Of a stretch of DNA of 64,000 bases, positions 47,001-56,513 are shown piece after piece. The DNA is taken from positions 1-64,000 of the forward strand of contig JASBVF010000012.1 of assembly GCA_030147525.1 (NCBI GenBank). Reading direction: 5' to 3'. The number at the start of each line of letters is the position of its first letter. Positions within the stretch are counted from its first letter, which is position 1. The stretch is from Bacteroidota bacterium (GTDB lineage: Bacteria > Bacteroidota > Bacteroidia > Chitinophagales > Saprospiraceae). Made by a program: the position numbers and the translations under genes. The notes beneath the pieces were generated by a model. It was not told the DNA's origin and ran no database searches. It worked only from the letters and a program-made list of their open reading frames with translations.

Positions 47001-50000
47001 TTTAAACGCTGACCAGATTGCCGACATGGCACGCAATGACGGCGATCGCAGCAATCTTTTCGCAGGGGATTACATGGTGAACGTTTTCACAGCCGCAGGT
47101 TGCACGGTATCCTCAATCATAACCATTCTCAGCACAAGTAATCATACGGACGGAGGAACCGTCAGCGGAGATGAAACTTCCTGCCTGAGCAGCTACGACC
47201 CCGGCCTGATTTCCAGCAATACCTCGGCCAGCGGAGGCGGTGCAGGCACCACGGAATACCAGTGGCAAAAAAGCACCGACAATGGCAACAGCTGGGCTGA
47301 CATTCCCGGCGCAGTGAGCGAAACTTTCGACCCGGGCGTCATTTCCATCCCTACGCATTTCCGCCGGGGCGGAAGGTTAAACCCTTGCCTGGCTTGGATT
47401 TACTCAAATGTTGTTGTTAAAAATTTTACCGTAAACCCCGTAAAAGGTGGCGTTATTTCCGGAACAGAGAGCTACTGCGGGGCTTTCGATCCTGCGATCA
47501 TCTCATCCGACACACTTCCCTCCGGTGGCAGCGGGGGTACACTGGAATTCCAATGGCAGCAAAGCCTCGACAGCGTCATCTGGAACGATATCGCAGGGGC
47601 TACTGCCGCTACTTTCGATCCGCTGCCCATCACGCAAACGACGATTTATCGCCGGGGCGCAAGGCGTTCCCCGTGCGCAGACTTTATTTTTTCAAATGAA
47701 GTGGTAAAAATGGTGGTCGAGAACTATACCGATCCTGGCATCATAGCCGGTGACCAGTCCAACTGCGGAAGTTTCGACCCGGGGCTGATTTCCAGCGTTA
47801 CCAAACCATCGGGCGGAGCGGACGGCACGCTCGTGCATCAATGGCAACTGAGCACGGATGGCGGCGCTACCTGGTCAAATATTTCAGGCGCTAACTCGGA
47901 GACACTGAATCCGGTTACCATCATTCAAACCACGCTTTACCGCCGGGGCGCCCGGCGTTCCCCATGCGCTGATTTTATTTATTCAAATGTTATCACAAAA
48001 AGCGTGGTGTCAAATTTCACATCGGGGGGTATCATTTCAGGCGATCAGTCCACCTGCGGGAGCTACGATCCGTTTATCATCAGCAACTTTTCTTCACCTT
48101 CCGGCGGAAGCGATGGTATTGTCACCTATCAATGGCAAAGCAGCACTAACAGCGGCGCAAGCTGGTCGACCATCAGCGGCGCTACAAATATCACCTACGA
48201 TCCACCCGTGATCAACCAGACAACCTGGTTCAGAAGGCAGGCACGACGAGCGCCATGCTCGGCCTGGATTAACTCAAGCACAGTCATAAAAACTGTAAAA
48301 CCTGCCCCGGCAACTACTATCGAAACCTACCCGACAAGTACAAACGGGTACCTGTGTGAATGGACGACTTACACGTTTCAGGCTGCCGACCTCGGGCCCG
48401 GAGCCACTTACGCATGGGATTTTGGCGCTTACGCAACCCCGCAAACAGCCAGCGGCAAAGGCCCGCATGAGGTCGCCTTCAATGTTCCCAATGGTGCAGC
48501 TTCGACGGATATCACCGTTTCGCTTACCGGCTCCGTCGATGGATGTTCAGCTACCGACACCCGAAACCTCAGCATCCGGCCACAAATTCTGGTCACTGAC
48601 ATTTCCCTGATGGACCCGACAGACTGCAACGAAGTAAACGGAAGCATTGCAATCACAACTTCACATCCTGTTACCACCACCGTGAGTGCAAGCATCGACG
48701 GCGGCTCAACCTGGGTCAACGAACCCCTTGACTTTACCGGACTCACTGCCGGCAGCTACGAAATATTACTCCGCTACGTCGACGGCGAATGTCCATACGC
48801 CTGGGGTAATGTTACCCTCACCGAACCCGCCAACCTCACGGCTGACATTCAGCTTTCCGCAATTGAAACCTGTGAAAATCAAACATTTACCGTCGAAGCA
48901 ATTCCGACCAGCGGGACTTCACCTACTTTTAGCTGGAACTTTGGCACTTCGGCCACTCCTGCTACAGCCACCGGTGTTGGTCCGCATACGGTTTCGTACA
49001 GTGCCGGTGGCCAGCATAACATTGCCCTGACCATCCAGGAAAACTTCTGCTCCGGCTTCGTCGATACCGTCATCACGGTCGTTTCCAATTACAGCCATGG
49101 CGGAATAATTGAGGGCGATGAAGATTTGTGTACGGCAGGTCCCGGCGGCATAATCACCTCTACCTCAGCGCCCGGCGGCGGGTCAGGTGGAACAAACGCT
49201 TACCAGTGGGAATATAGCGAAGATGACGGCAGTGGCGGCTGGACAGCCTGGACGGAAATAGCAGGCGCAAACGGCGATACGCTCGTTCCGGACACGATTT
49301 CCATCACGACAAAATTCCGGCGAAAAGCTCAGCGTACACCCTGCGCTAACTGGGTTTTATCCAATGAAATTACCAAACGAATGGCCGGCATCCCCTCCCC
49401 TGCCGACGACCTGTTCAACTCGGCTTGTCCGGGATTTTTATTCTTTGGTTACGTTAACCTGAACGATGGCAGCCTCTCCAATCCGGTTTACACACTCGTC
49501 ACGCCTCCGCTAAACGGAACACTCGACCTTGACACTGACGGGGAGTTTGTTTACACGCCCAACTCGTTTTTCTGCGGAACCGATCAGTTCACTTACCGTG
49601 TCTGCAACAACGGAACCAGCTGCTGTGCCACGGCTGTAGCTACCATTGACCTTGCCGACGACGAGGTGCCCGTTTTACAAAATATCCCTTCTGACATACT
49701 GATCAGCTGCGATGATGAAATACCCTTGCCGCCCATCGTCGATGCATGGGAAAACTGCCAAACCGTAACCATCGGCATGGATGAGGCAACTAACCAAGGC
49801 GAGCAAGACAGTTGCTCAATTTACAGTTATGACCTCACCCGAATCTGGACAGCCAGCGACTACTGCGGCAACAATGGCTCAGCCCAACAGGTGCTTTCTA
49901 TTCAGGACAACACTGCCCCGGATATTTACCGGATTTACACCTTGCCGAACGGCGCCAAAATGGTCGCCGGCGTCATGGAAAATGTTTCACATCGCTGGAA

Positions 50001-53000
50001 AACCATCAAATTTCCGGTACAATTCAGCACCAAACCGGTCGTGTTTGCCCAGGTTGCCACAGCAAATGATACGACCGCCGTCGTCACCCGGATGCGAAAT
50101 ATTACGACTTCGCAATTTCAACTGCGATTGCAGGAGGAAGAAAATCAGGACGGAATTCACGGCGTGGAAAGCGTGTCGTGGATTGCTATCGAACCGGGTA
50201 CTCACAACGGCGCCAGTCCGTTTGAGGTTAATTCAAAACTGGTGAGCAGCAGCCTCACCAACATTGCTTTCGAGCAAACCTACACTACGCCGGGCTTCAT
50301 CGGCACCATTCAGACTTTTAATGAAAATAACCCCGCCAACCTGCGAATTTCCTCGCTGTCCGGCATTGAGGTCAATGTTTTTTGCCAGGAGGAAACTTCA
50401 TTTGACCCGGAGACCAACCACGGTTTTGAAACGGTTGGTTACCTGGCGCTGAGCGGTTCCGGTAATTTCACCAACAACCAGGGTGAGGTAGTGGGTGAAA
50501 CAGGCCGGGTTACCCTCGACCAGAATTACCTGACCGTCAACCTTCAGCACAGTTACCACAACCCGGTTGTCGTTCTCGGTGGTATCACCATGAATGATGG
50601 GGCACCGGCAACCATACGTGTTAAAAATATTACTGCCCACTCCTTCTCCGTCCGGGTGGAGGAATGGGAATATCTTGACGGCATCCACAGCCCTGAAGAT
50701 TTAACCTACCTCGTGGTGGAGGGTAGCATTCCTTTCGACCGGATTGTCGAATGCAGCAATATTCCCGCACCGCCTGTCATCGGTACTGACATCGTTGGGA
50801 AAGACAATTGCGATATTTCCACTCCCCTGACCATCACGGACAGCCCGTTTGTTTTCAACTGCGACAACGACACGCTGTTTACCCGAACCTACTACGTTCA
50901 GGATGAATGCGGAAATACGACAACCCTGACCCAGGCTTACATCCTACGGGACACGACGCCGCCAGTTTTCACTCCGCCGGCCAACATCACGATCACCTGC
51001 ACCATCCCGATTGACAGCCTGGCCGTTTTGGGGGATGTTTTGGATGAAACGGACAACTGCGCCACCGGCCTCGAAGCGGCTTACACCGACAACCTCAGTT
51101 TCCTGTTCGGCTGTAATGGCTACGTACTACGGACCTGGTCGCTGACTGATTTTTGTGGAAACACCACGACGCACACGCAAACCATCACCGTTTACAATGA
51201 CAACGACGCTGACGGCGATGGCCTGGCCGATGCATTCGACCTTGACGACGACAATGACGGCATTCCCGATGTGGACGAAGGAGATGGCGACACTGATGGC
51301 GATGGCATCCCCAACAGCCTTGACCTCGACAGTGACAATGACGGCATTCCCGACCTCGTTGAAGCCGGGTTTCCGGATGCGAACGGCGACGGAATCATTG
51401 ATTCGTTCGGCCAACCGGATTGGGACATTGACGGCGACGGGCTGGCAAACGAAGCAGATGCCAACGACAATGACCCAAGCCTTGCCGCTTCCGATAATTT
51501 CAATCCGCTCAGCATGAGCAATGACCGTGACGGGGATGGAATTCCGAATTTCCTTGACCTCGACAGCGACAACGACGGCATCCCCGACCTCATCGAGGCA
51601 GGTGGTGCTGATGAAAATAATGACGGCATGATTGACTACCCCATCCCCGGCGACCCGACTTCCATGCAGGATGCTGACGGCGACGGGTTTGGTGATCAGT
51701 ACGACCCGGACGATGACTCTTCCTTCGGAATTGACGAAGCGGGCAATATTCTGGTCAGGTTTTTCAATGGAAATTATTTTGGCGGCGACAGTGGCTTCAA
51801 CCCGGATTCCGATGGCGATGGCGTTCCCAATTTTTACGATCTCGACAGCGATAATGACGGGATTACAGACCTCATCGAATCCGGCGGCGTGGATACGAAT
51901 GGCGACGGCGTCATCGACAGCGGTGAATTTTCAGATGTCAATCAAAACGGTTTCGACGATACTTACGAAAATATGCCGCTCGTGATTACAGAAGGCGACG
52001 GAGGAAGCGGCACCGGCATTCCTATCGACGGAAATGGCGACGGCACAACTTACCTCTCCGGCGACCATGACATGGATGGCATTCCAAATTACCTCGACAC
52101 CGACAGTGATGACGACGGTATTTTTGACCTGATTGAAATTGGTTTCGGGCACATGGACTCCAACGGAGACGGAAGTATTGACGCTTCGTTCGTGGATAGC
52201 GACAACAACGGCCTGAACGATGCTTCGACCGGGGTAATTTTCACTGACGGCGATGGCGCAACCAACGACGGCATTCCGGAAGACGATACCGATGTGGACA
52301 CCAGCCCCTACAACAGCACCGCCGCAGACGGAGCATTCGGGCAACCCAACGGCCAGCCCGATATCGACGACGACGGGGACGGTATCCCGAATTTCCTCGA
52401 CACGGACAGTGACGATGACGGCATTCTTGACCAGGTTGAAGACGCCAACGGAAACGGCATTGCCGACACCGGTGAAACAGGCTACCTCAATCCCGACTCC
52501 GACGGCGACCTCATTCCGGACGGCGTCGAGGATGCCAACCAGGACGGCATCTACGATCCTGCCACAGAAACCAACCCGCTGAACATCGACACCGATGGCG
52601 ACGGCATCGAAGATGGCGTGGAGGACGAAAACAAAAACGGGATCGTAGATGGCCCAACGGAAAGTGATCCGAGAGACCCCTGCGACCCCATCGCAAACCC
52701 GGCCTGTATCGGGATTGTTTTAGATATAAAAATGAGGCTGCTCGGCCCTCTTATTGAAAACGGCGGCTCAAACCTGATGCGGGATGACCTTCGGGCTTCC
52801 GGAAACCTGCCAAACCTTGAGCCTTATAGTTTTATGTCAAATTTTGAGCACAAAGGTGAAGGTGGAAGCGAGTTTTTCGATGTGGCATTGCTTGACTCGA
52901 CCGGCGCAAATGCGATCGTTGACTGGATTTTTATCGAACTCCGTTCAGTAAGCACACCGGACCTGGTGACTGCCACCCGTGCCGCAATTCTCCAGCGGGA

Positions 53001-53502
53001 CGGCGATGTGGTAGATGTAGATGGCGTTTCGCCGGTACGTTTTGACCATACGCCCAGCGGTGATTATTTCGTTGCCGTGAGGCATCGCAACCACCTCGGC
53101 GCCAGCACGTTGAATTCTTACACCCTCTCTCCCACCCCAACGGTCATCGATTTTTCAGACCCCGCTACCGAGACTTATGGTGCACATGCCCAGGCAGCGG
53201 TCAACGACAAAATGGCACTATGGCCCGGCGATCTCAACGCCGACCGAAAAGTCATTTACCAGGGCCCGGGCAACGATGCCATTCCGATTTTCTTTCACAT
53301 CATGACCCGGCCGGAGAATACCAACAGCCTGGCCAATTTCATCACGTTTGGATACGATCCGTTTGATTTGAACATGGACGGGAAAACCATATACCAGGGC
53401 CCGGGAAATGACCGGGCTAAAATCCTGATCTACACGGTACTGAGTAATCCACTGAATGTCAACTCGTTGGCTAACTTTATTATTCTGGAAAAGTTACCGT
53501 AG
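44050..53502 (+). CDS. Giant multidomain secreted protein A
   Basis: The 3150-residue product has a signal peptide (residues 1-26). In order follow three CBM-like sandwiches (about 62-560, first starting INPGFDSNLSQWT), a PA14-like domain (563-725), a LamG-like domain (786-1000), four Cys-paired 'ARR-PC' repeats (1031-1416), a PKD-like part and a fifth such repeat (1682-1775). H-lectin-like modules (about 1957-2235), two HYR-like modules, thrombospondin type 3 calcium repeats (2385-2880) and a C-terminal module (2888-3150) complete it. The end carries two dockerin-like motifs (GDLNADRKVIYQG and FDLNMDGKTIYQG) and finishes LEKLP, not a T9SS type A domain. It is likely a cell-surface adhesin. 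TTG at 44038 is the alternative start. Confidence 0.87.
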   Translation: MVFKKTANIAFTGMLFFLLCLPQAKAESPFDNQHFATKIYADLQAVVFTGLEQAMAFSMPPPCIILINPGFDSNLSQWTKFNGPTGTTDSYAGTHGALLNNFYTTLSQANTGIVPGRVYTLSAYGKTTESPSARLIINFKDASNNQLSQAFVDISALNYTQYYISATAPSNAVTIEVIASKFGIGTLKVDELCLEETIPIVGQCILTHNAGFENGMTNWTISGGTVTNSAESHSGASGAEIISNGANVYQNLGILSGETYELSAWAKVSTTAPSYAELFIKWLDVNENLIHSVVQPVIPNTTGYTKFSLKGKAPANAVYAQIGGYKTGGTNQVFYVDDFCFSKTNTLGGNNWNQTCGCSENLLPNGHFEEAYTSSFPYAVEGIPAAAISNGNTATVKPWSTSTAGYSFYLNDNSGAVNNPEGNRFVLLPNNGDKWSLNTHFSDNLKLVDGETYNLCFHAAAWNTSLDFNGLPDGGTETQLPGVVKLGLTFQSGYQDVAAVSLPANETFSNLHWVRHTLTFTYSAIDPIVNLIFENNRANAGILIDAVSLSKVSCPAEIACGPGGITFERWTGISGSNILDLITNPNFPNNYAETGILTSFQGALNYSSSYGTRVYGYLIPSQTGNYSFNVTSDDNARLYLSPDQSFANKSIIASVPGWTNPTEHTKFPEQTSTNISLLAGQKYYIELVHKEGGGSDHFQVYWKTPSSGTWTIIPGANLSPVCYAEDCANGKDDDFDGLTDCADPDCGSGVNISYIVTDENCGTGGGAIDLTVTGASLPVAYHWSDMAPDAWWTFDGSTDDYSGGVNHNNGIAGNIIYVNDAVQGRTSAYFDGNTYIRYSVDNGFMEKAFSALTVSMWVKPDNLNSLQTLFDEGGSTGGKGLAIRLTNNLLVARVKEGGSTATSDTHIFPNDGQWHHVAAVFDNGLFTVFLDGVPGPVINAGFTTIKNHGNNGGIGASIGGSVLNSSGTIYKGKMDDVRYFYEKALNADQIADMARNDGDRSNLFAGDYMVNVFTAAGCTVSSIITILSTSNHTDGGTVSGDETSCLSSYDPGLISSNTSASGGGAGTTEYQWQKSTDNGNSWADIPGAVSETFDPGVISIPTHFRRGGRLNPCLAWIYSNVVVKNFTVNPVKGGVISGTESYCGAFDPAIISSDTLPSGGSGGTLEFQWQQSLDSVIWNDIAGATAATFDPLPITQTTIYRRGARRSPCADFIFSNEVVKMVVENYTDPGIIAGDQSNCGSFDPGLISSVTKPSGGADGTLVHQWQLSTDGGATWSNISGANSETLNPVTIIQTTLYRRGARRSPCADFIYSNVITKSVVSNFTSGGIISGDQSTCGSYDPFIISNFSSPSGGSDGIVTYQWQSSTNSGASWSTISGATNITYDPPVINQTTWFRRQARRAPCSAWINSSTVIKTVKPAPATTIETYPTSTNGYLCEWTTYTFQAADLGPGATYAWDFGAYATPQTASGKGPHEVAFNVPNGAASTDITVSLTGSVDGCSATDTRNLSIRPQILVTDISLMDPTDCNEVNGSIAITTSHPVTTTVSASIDGGSTWVNEPLDFTGLTAGSYEILLRYVDGECPYAWGNVTLTEPANLTADIQLSAIETCENQTFTVEAIPTSGTSPTFSWNFGTSATPATATGVGPHTVSYSAGGQHNIALTIQENFCSGFVDTVITVVSNYSHGGIIEGDEDLCTAGPGGIITSTSAPGGGSGGTNAYQWEYSEDDGSGGWTAWTEIAGANGDTLVPDTISITTKFRRKAQRTPCANWVLSNEITKRMAGIPSPADDLFNSACPGFLFFGYVNLNDGSLSNPVYTLVTPPLNGTLDLDTDGEFVYTPNSFFCGTDQFTYRVCNNGTSCCATAVATIDLADDEVPVLQNIPSDILISCDDEIPLPPIVDAWENCQTVTIGMDEATNQGEQDSCSIYSYDLTRIWTASDYCGNNGSAQQVLSIQDNTAPDIYRIYTLPNGAKMVAGVMENVSHRWKTIKFPVQFSTKPVVFAQVATANDTTAVVTRMRNITTSQFQLRLQEEENQDGIHGVESVSWIAIEPGTHNGASPFEVNSKLVSSSLTNIAFEQTYTTPGFIGTIQTFNENNPANLRISSLSGIEVNVFCQEETSFDPETNHGFETVGYLALSGSGNFTNNQGEVVGETGRVTLDQNYLTVNLQHSYHNPVVVLGGITMNDGAPATIRVKNITAHSFSVRVEEWEYLDGIHSPEDLTYLVVEGSIPFDRIVECSNIPAPPVIGTDIVGKDNCDISTPLTITDSPFVFNCDNDTLFTRTYYVQDECGNTTTLTQAYILRDTTPPVFTPPANITITCTIPIDSLAVLGDVLDETDNCATGLEAAYTDNLSFLFGCNGYVLRTWSLTDFCGNTTTHTQTITVYNDNDADGDGLADAFDLDDDNDGIPDVDEGDGDTDGDGIPNSLDLDSDNDGIPDLVEAGFPDANGDGIIDSFGQPDWDIDGDGLANEADANDNDPSLAASDNFNPLSMSNDRDGDGIPNFLDLDSDNDGIPDLIEAGGADENNDGMIDYPIPGDPTSMQDADGDGFGDQYDPDDDSSFGIDEAGNILVRFFNGNYFGGDSGFNPDSDGDGVPNFYDLDSDNDGITDLIESGGVDTNGDGVIDSGEFSDVNQNGFDDTYENMPLVITEGDGGSGTGIPIDGNGDGTTYLSGDHDMDGIPNYLDTDSDDDGIFDLIEIGFGHMDSNGDGSIDASFVDSDNNGLNDASTGVIFTDGDGATNDGIPEDDTDVDTSPYNSTAADGAFGQPNGQPDIDDDGDGIPNFLDTDSDDDGILDQVEDANGNGIADTGETGYLNPDSDGDLIPDGVEDANQDGIYDPATETNPLNIDTDGDGIEDGVEDENKNGIVDGPTESDPRDPCDPIANPACIGIVLDIKMRLLGPLIENGGSNLMRDDLRASGNLPNLEPYSFMSNFEHKGEGGSEFFDVALLDSTGANAIVDWIFIELRSVSTPDLVTATRAAILQRDGDVVDVDGVSPVRFDHTPSGDYFVAVRHRNHLGASTLNSYTLSPTPTVIDFSDPATETYGAHAQAAVNDKMALWPGDLNADRKVIYQGPGNDAIPIFFHIMTRPENTNSLANFITFGYDPFDLNMDGKTIYQGPGNDRAKILIYTVLSNPLNVNSLANFIILEKLP
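47143..48300 (+). repeat. Four tandem Cys-paired 'ARR-PC' repeats in giant protein A
   Basis: Each repeat is roughly 92-97 residues. It has an early Cys in a CG-x-(Y/F)-DP motif, a central YQWQ-x-STDxGxxW motif, and a late Cys in YRR-x-ARR-x-PC followed by a SNVVxK strand. Two Cys per unit suggest a disulfide. A fifth copy lies near 49095-49380. Confidence 0.85.
51205..52680 (+). repeat. Thrombospondin type 3 repeats in giant protein A
   Basis: About 490 residues consist of DxDxDGxxDxxD units, for example DLDDDNDGIPD and DLDSDNDGIPDL, typical of TSP3 calcium-binding repeats. They would form a stiff calcium-dependent stalk before the C-terminal module. Confidence 0.9.
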
Positions 53503-53513
53503 CATCGCCCGTT

Positions 53514-54590
53514 TCACCGGGTAACATGCAACACAGCGGCAGGCAAGTCATCCACATTTTCAATTTTGCCATACAACTTGCTCAACCGGATATCGAGCAA
53601 CCTGACGGTCTCCTGGCTTAATTCAGGCTCCCAGTATGCCTGGCCAATCACCGGCATCGACGCAAAAAGCATGTAACCTTCCTCAACGGAATCCCAGGCA
53701 ATCAGACAGGTCGGGGTTTCGAAGGATTGACCTGCTTTGGTCACCACCAGCAAAATGTTGTAGTCAGTGGCCAGGCATTTCTGCGATGGTTTGGACTCAT
53801 ACAGGCCAAAGCCGGTTTTTATGATAAAACCATGTTTGCGAAGCAAAACCTTAGCCTCGTCGTACCTGGCCAACAATTGGGGCCGAAGCCAATCCTGGTC
53901 ATTCAGTTCAGCCAAAGGCAACCAGCACTGTTCTTTTAAACGGAAAAATTCAAGATGGCCGGGCCTGAGTTTGTAGTCAAACATGGGAACATTTTTCGGG
54001 TAAAATCCGGGATAATAAAAATCCATCCCCTGTTCCTTCGCAAATTCGATCTCGAGCATCATCGTGTAAACACCCAGGCTGAATCGCTGATAATCAGCAT
54101 CATAGGCCGCTTCCAGGGAGGCAATACTGCGTTCTCCACGATCAAAAATGCTGAAGGCGATGAGTTTTTTGTCATCGTACACACACAATTCCCAGGTATT
54201 GAAATTTTCGGCCGGTTCACTTTTCAGCAAATGCTGTTCGAGTTTCGGGATCAGCATCCAGTTATGTATTTCACTTTTAAATTTCTGCCAGAGAACCTCT
54301 TTTTCCTCCGTTTGACGAAATGGCCGGATTTCCACCCTGAACAATGCTCCATTTTTGCGCAGTAGCTTGCGCAATCTTTTTTTCCAGGTAAAATGCTCCA
54401 GCGCAACCCTCAGCATCACACAGGAGCGCCAACTATCTCCCATAAATTTTATGCTCGAAGCAAAAACGTGATTGCTGTTGCGGAACCACCCGTTAGCCAG
54501 CAGGTCATCGATCTGTGCAGGTGACAGCTTTTGAACCTGAAAGTTCCCATAGAATGAGGGTGGAAAATTGGGTTGCTTTTTTGCCGGCAT
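53514..54590 (-). CDS. Arginyl-tRNA--protein transferase-like (GNAT-fold) protein
   Basis: The 358-residue protein resembles the ATE/Bpt family, which attaches Arg or Leu from tRNA to protein N-termini. Family-like segments are LEHFTWKKRLRKLLRKNG (near residue 85), the FRVEIRPF strand (near 104), and the C-terminal YYPGFYPKNVPMFDYKLRPG (near 197), matching the conserved Y-x-G-F-Y-x(5)-M-x-Y-K core. It has no signal peptide, so it acts in the cytoplasm. Its stop lies 11 bp from the stop of giant A in convergent orientation, with no terminator between. Whether it retains N-end-rule activity is unproven. Confidence 0.75.
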   Translation of the reverse strand: MPAKKQPNFPPSFYGNFQVQKLSPAQIDDLLANGWFRNSNHVFASSIKFMGDSWRSCVMLRVALEHFTWKKRLRKLLRKNGALFRVEIRPFRQTEEKEVLWQKFKSEIHNWMLIPKLEQHLLKSEPAENFNTWELCVYDDKKLIAFSIFDRGERSIASLEAAYDADYQRFSLGVYTMMLEIEFAKEQGMDFYYPGFYPKNVPMFDYKLRPGHLEFFRLKEQCWLPLAELNDQDWLRPQLLARYDEAKVLLRKHGFIIKTGFGLYESKPSQKCLATDYNILLVVTKAGQSFETPTCLIAWDSVEEGYMLFASMPVIGQAYWEPELSQETVRLLDIRLSKLYGKIENVDDLPAAVLHVTR

Positions 54591-54889
54591 ATTGGTTTTT
54601 AGTCAAATAAAAAATGATTGTGTGTAAAGCTAAAGGCCAATAAGTTGATAATCAATGAATTCGATTTTCCTACATCGCATTTTTCCTGTTTGCGGAATTC
54701 CGGTTCAGGATGACAACAGTAGCTTTTTTTACATGCGGTAAAAACCGCAAATTAACTGCCCGAACTTACTTTTTAGCTGTCAAAGTCAGGGTTTTGACGT
54801 GTAAAAACATCATAAATGTGAAATGTTCCCGACTTTCGGCGGCAAGTTTATTTTACTTCGCAAAATATCATAACGAACAATCTAAAAAA

Positions 54890-56476
54890 ATGAAGAGAAT
54901 TCAACTCATATTACTGACCTTCCTTTTCCTGTTCCCACTGCTAAGCCTCAGCGCCCAGGAAATTACCTGGGCAGAACATATTGCTCCCATCATGTACAAA
55001 AATTGCGGCAGTTGCCACAACGACGGCGGCGTGGCGCCTTTTTCGCTGACCGATTACGAAACAGCCAAAGCCTGGGCTTCGCTCATCGAATGGGCCGTCA
55101 ACACCGGCCACATGCCGCCCTGGCCACCGGACCCCGAATACCGTCATTTTGCTTTTGAAAGAACCATTTCGGAGGAAGAAAAAACTGCCATCCTCGAATG
55201 GATCGCCACGGGAACCCAGTCCGGCGATCTTTCCCAAACACCACCGGTACCCGACTACCCGGAGGGCGCCATGCTCCCGGGGACGCCTGACCTGATTTTA
55301 CAAATTCCGACCTACACCGTGCAGGCTCAGGGGCAGGACGAATACCGCTGTTTTGTGATTCCCGATGCTGTTTTACAGGATAAGTATGTTACCCACTGGG
55401 AGATCGTACCCGGCAATCGCTCCATTGTGCACCATGTAGTGGTTTACCAGGACGAGTCCGGGCAATGTGCGGCTCTCGATGCAGCCACGCCGGGGCCTGG
55501 CTACAGTTGTTTCGGCGGCGCCTGCAACTCGGCAGAAATCATCGGTGCATGGGCGCCGGGCGGCAACCCGCTCGTTTACCCCGAAAACATGGGCATTCGG
55601 CTGAAGGCTGGCTCTGACATTGTCATCGAAATGCATTACCCGGCGGGAAGTTTTGGCCAGGCTGACAGTACCCGCATTCATTTATTTTTTGCTCCGCAAT
55701 CAGCCGGAATGCGGGAAGTGAAATTTGACGCTGTGGCCGACCCCTGGCAAACAATCCAGAATGGCCCGTTTGTAATTCCTGCCAATCAGGTAAAAACTTT
55801 CACCACGAAAATGAATTTCAACTTCGGGCAGGACATCACGCTGCTCAGGGTGTTGCCACACATGCACCTTCTGGGAAAATCAGTCAAAGCATGGCTCGTC
55901 GAGCCAAATGGCGCCGAAGTGCCGCTCATTCATATTCCTGAATGGGATTTTCACTGGCAGGGGATGTATGCTTTTCCCCAACCCCTCAGAATTAAAAACG
56001 GATCGAAGCTCCACACGGAATTCACCTACGACAATACCACCATGAATCCCAACAATCCCAACAGTCCGCCTCAAACTGTGTACTACGGCGAAAGTACCAC
56101 GGACGAAATGCTTTTTCTTTTTGTGGAATACACTCCCTACCAACCCGGCGACGAAAATATCGTGCTGGATAGCTCCTTCATCACGCCCGTATTCGAAGCC
56201 AGGGGTGGGCGCAGCACTGCTGAACTATTGCCCTGCCAGCCCAATCCAGTGTCGGATTTCACGATGATTCCTTTTTATCTTTCTGAAAAACAGGAAGTTA
56301 GCATCAGTATTTTTGATGTAACCGGAAAGGAGATTGCCCGGCCCCTTCCCCATTCGACATTGCCCACTGGCCCGCATTCGGTCGAACTCAGGCAAAAATT
56401 GTCGTCTGGCGTTTATTTCGTGCGCCTTACATGTGAAAACGGGCAAATTAAAACCTCTAAGTTTGTGGCTGAGTAA
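54890..56476 (+). CDS. Secreted cytochrome c / copper type II monooxygenase with T9SS domain
   Basis: The 528-residue product has a signal peptide (ending LSLSAQ). A haem c motif CGSCH follows near residue 38, then an ascorbate-dependent copper monooxygenase-like region with likely ligands: the His pair in SIVHHVVVYQ, His in IEMHYPAG, the HxH of LPHMHLLGKS and Met in DEMLFLFVEY. The last ~85 residues form a T9SS type A sorting domain (CQPNPVSDFTMIPF to KTSKFVAE). Haem and copper would allow electron transfer and substrate hydroxylation outside the cell. The frame opens 60 codons earlier, but the ATG at 54890 starts the signal peptide. Confidence 0.88.
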   Translation: MKRIQLILLTFLFLFPLLSLSAQEITWAEHIAPIMYKNCGSCHNDGGVAPFSLTDYETAKAWASLIEWAVNTGHMPPWPPDPEYRHFAFERTISEEEKTAILEWIATGTQSGDLSQTPPVPDYPEGAMLPGTPDLILQIPTYTVQAQGQDEYRCFVIPDAVLQDKYVTHWEIVPGNRSIVHHVVVYQDESGQCAALDAATPGPGYSCFGGACNSAEIIGAWAPGGNPLVYPENMGIRLKAGSDIVIEMHYPAGSFGQADSTRIHLFFAPQSAGMREVKFDAVADPWQTIQNGPFVIPANQVKTFTTKMNFNFGQDITLLRVLPHMHLLGKSVKAWLVEPNGAEVPLIHIPEWDFHWQGMYAFPQPLRIKNGSKLHTEFTYDNTTMNPNNPNSPPQTVYYGESTTDEMLFLFVEYTPYQPGDENIVLDSSFITPVFEARGGRSTAELLPCQPNPVSDFTMIPFYLSEKQEVSISIFDVTGKEIARPLPHSTLPTGPHSVELRQKLSSGVYFVRLTCENGQIKTSKFVAE

Positions 56477-56513
56477 AGGCTTATGCTTTTTATGCCAATT
56501 TAAAATTAACATC

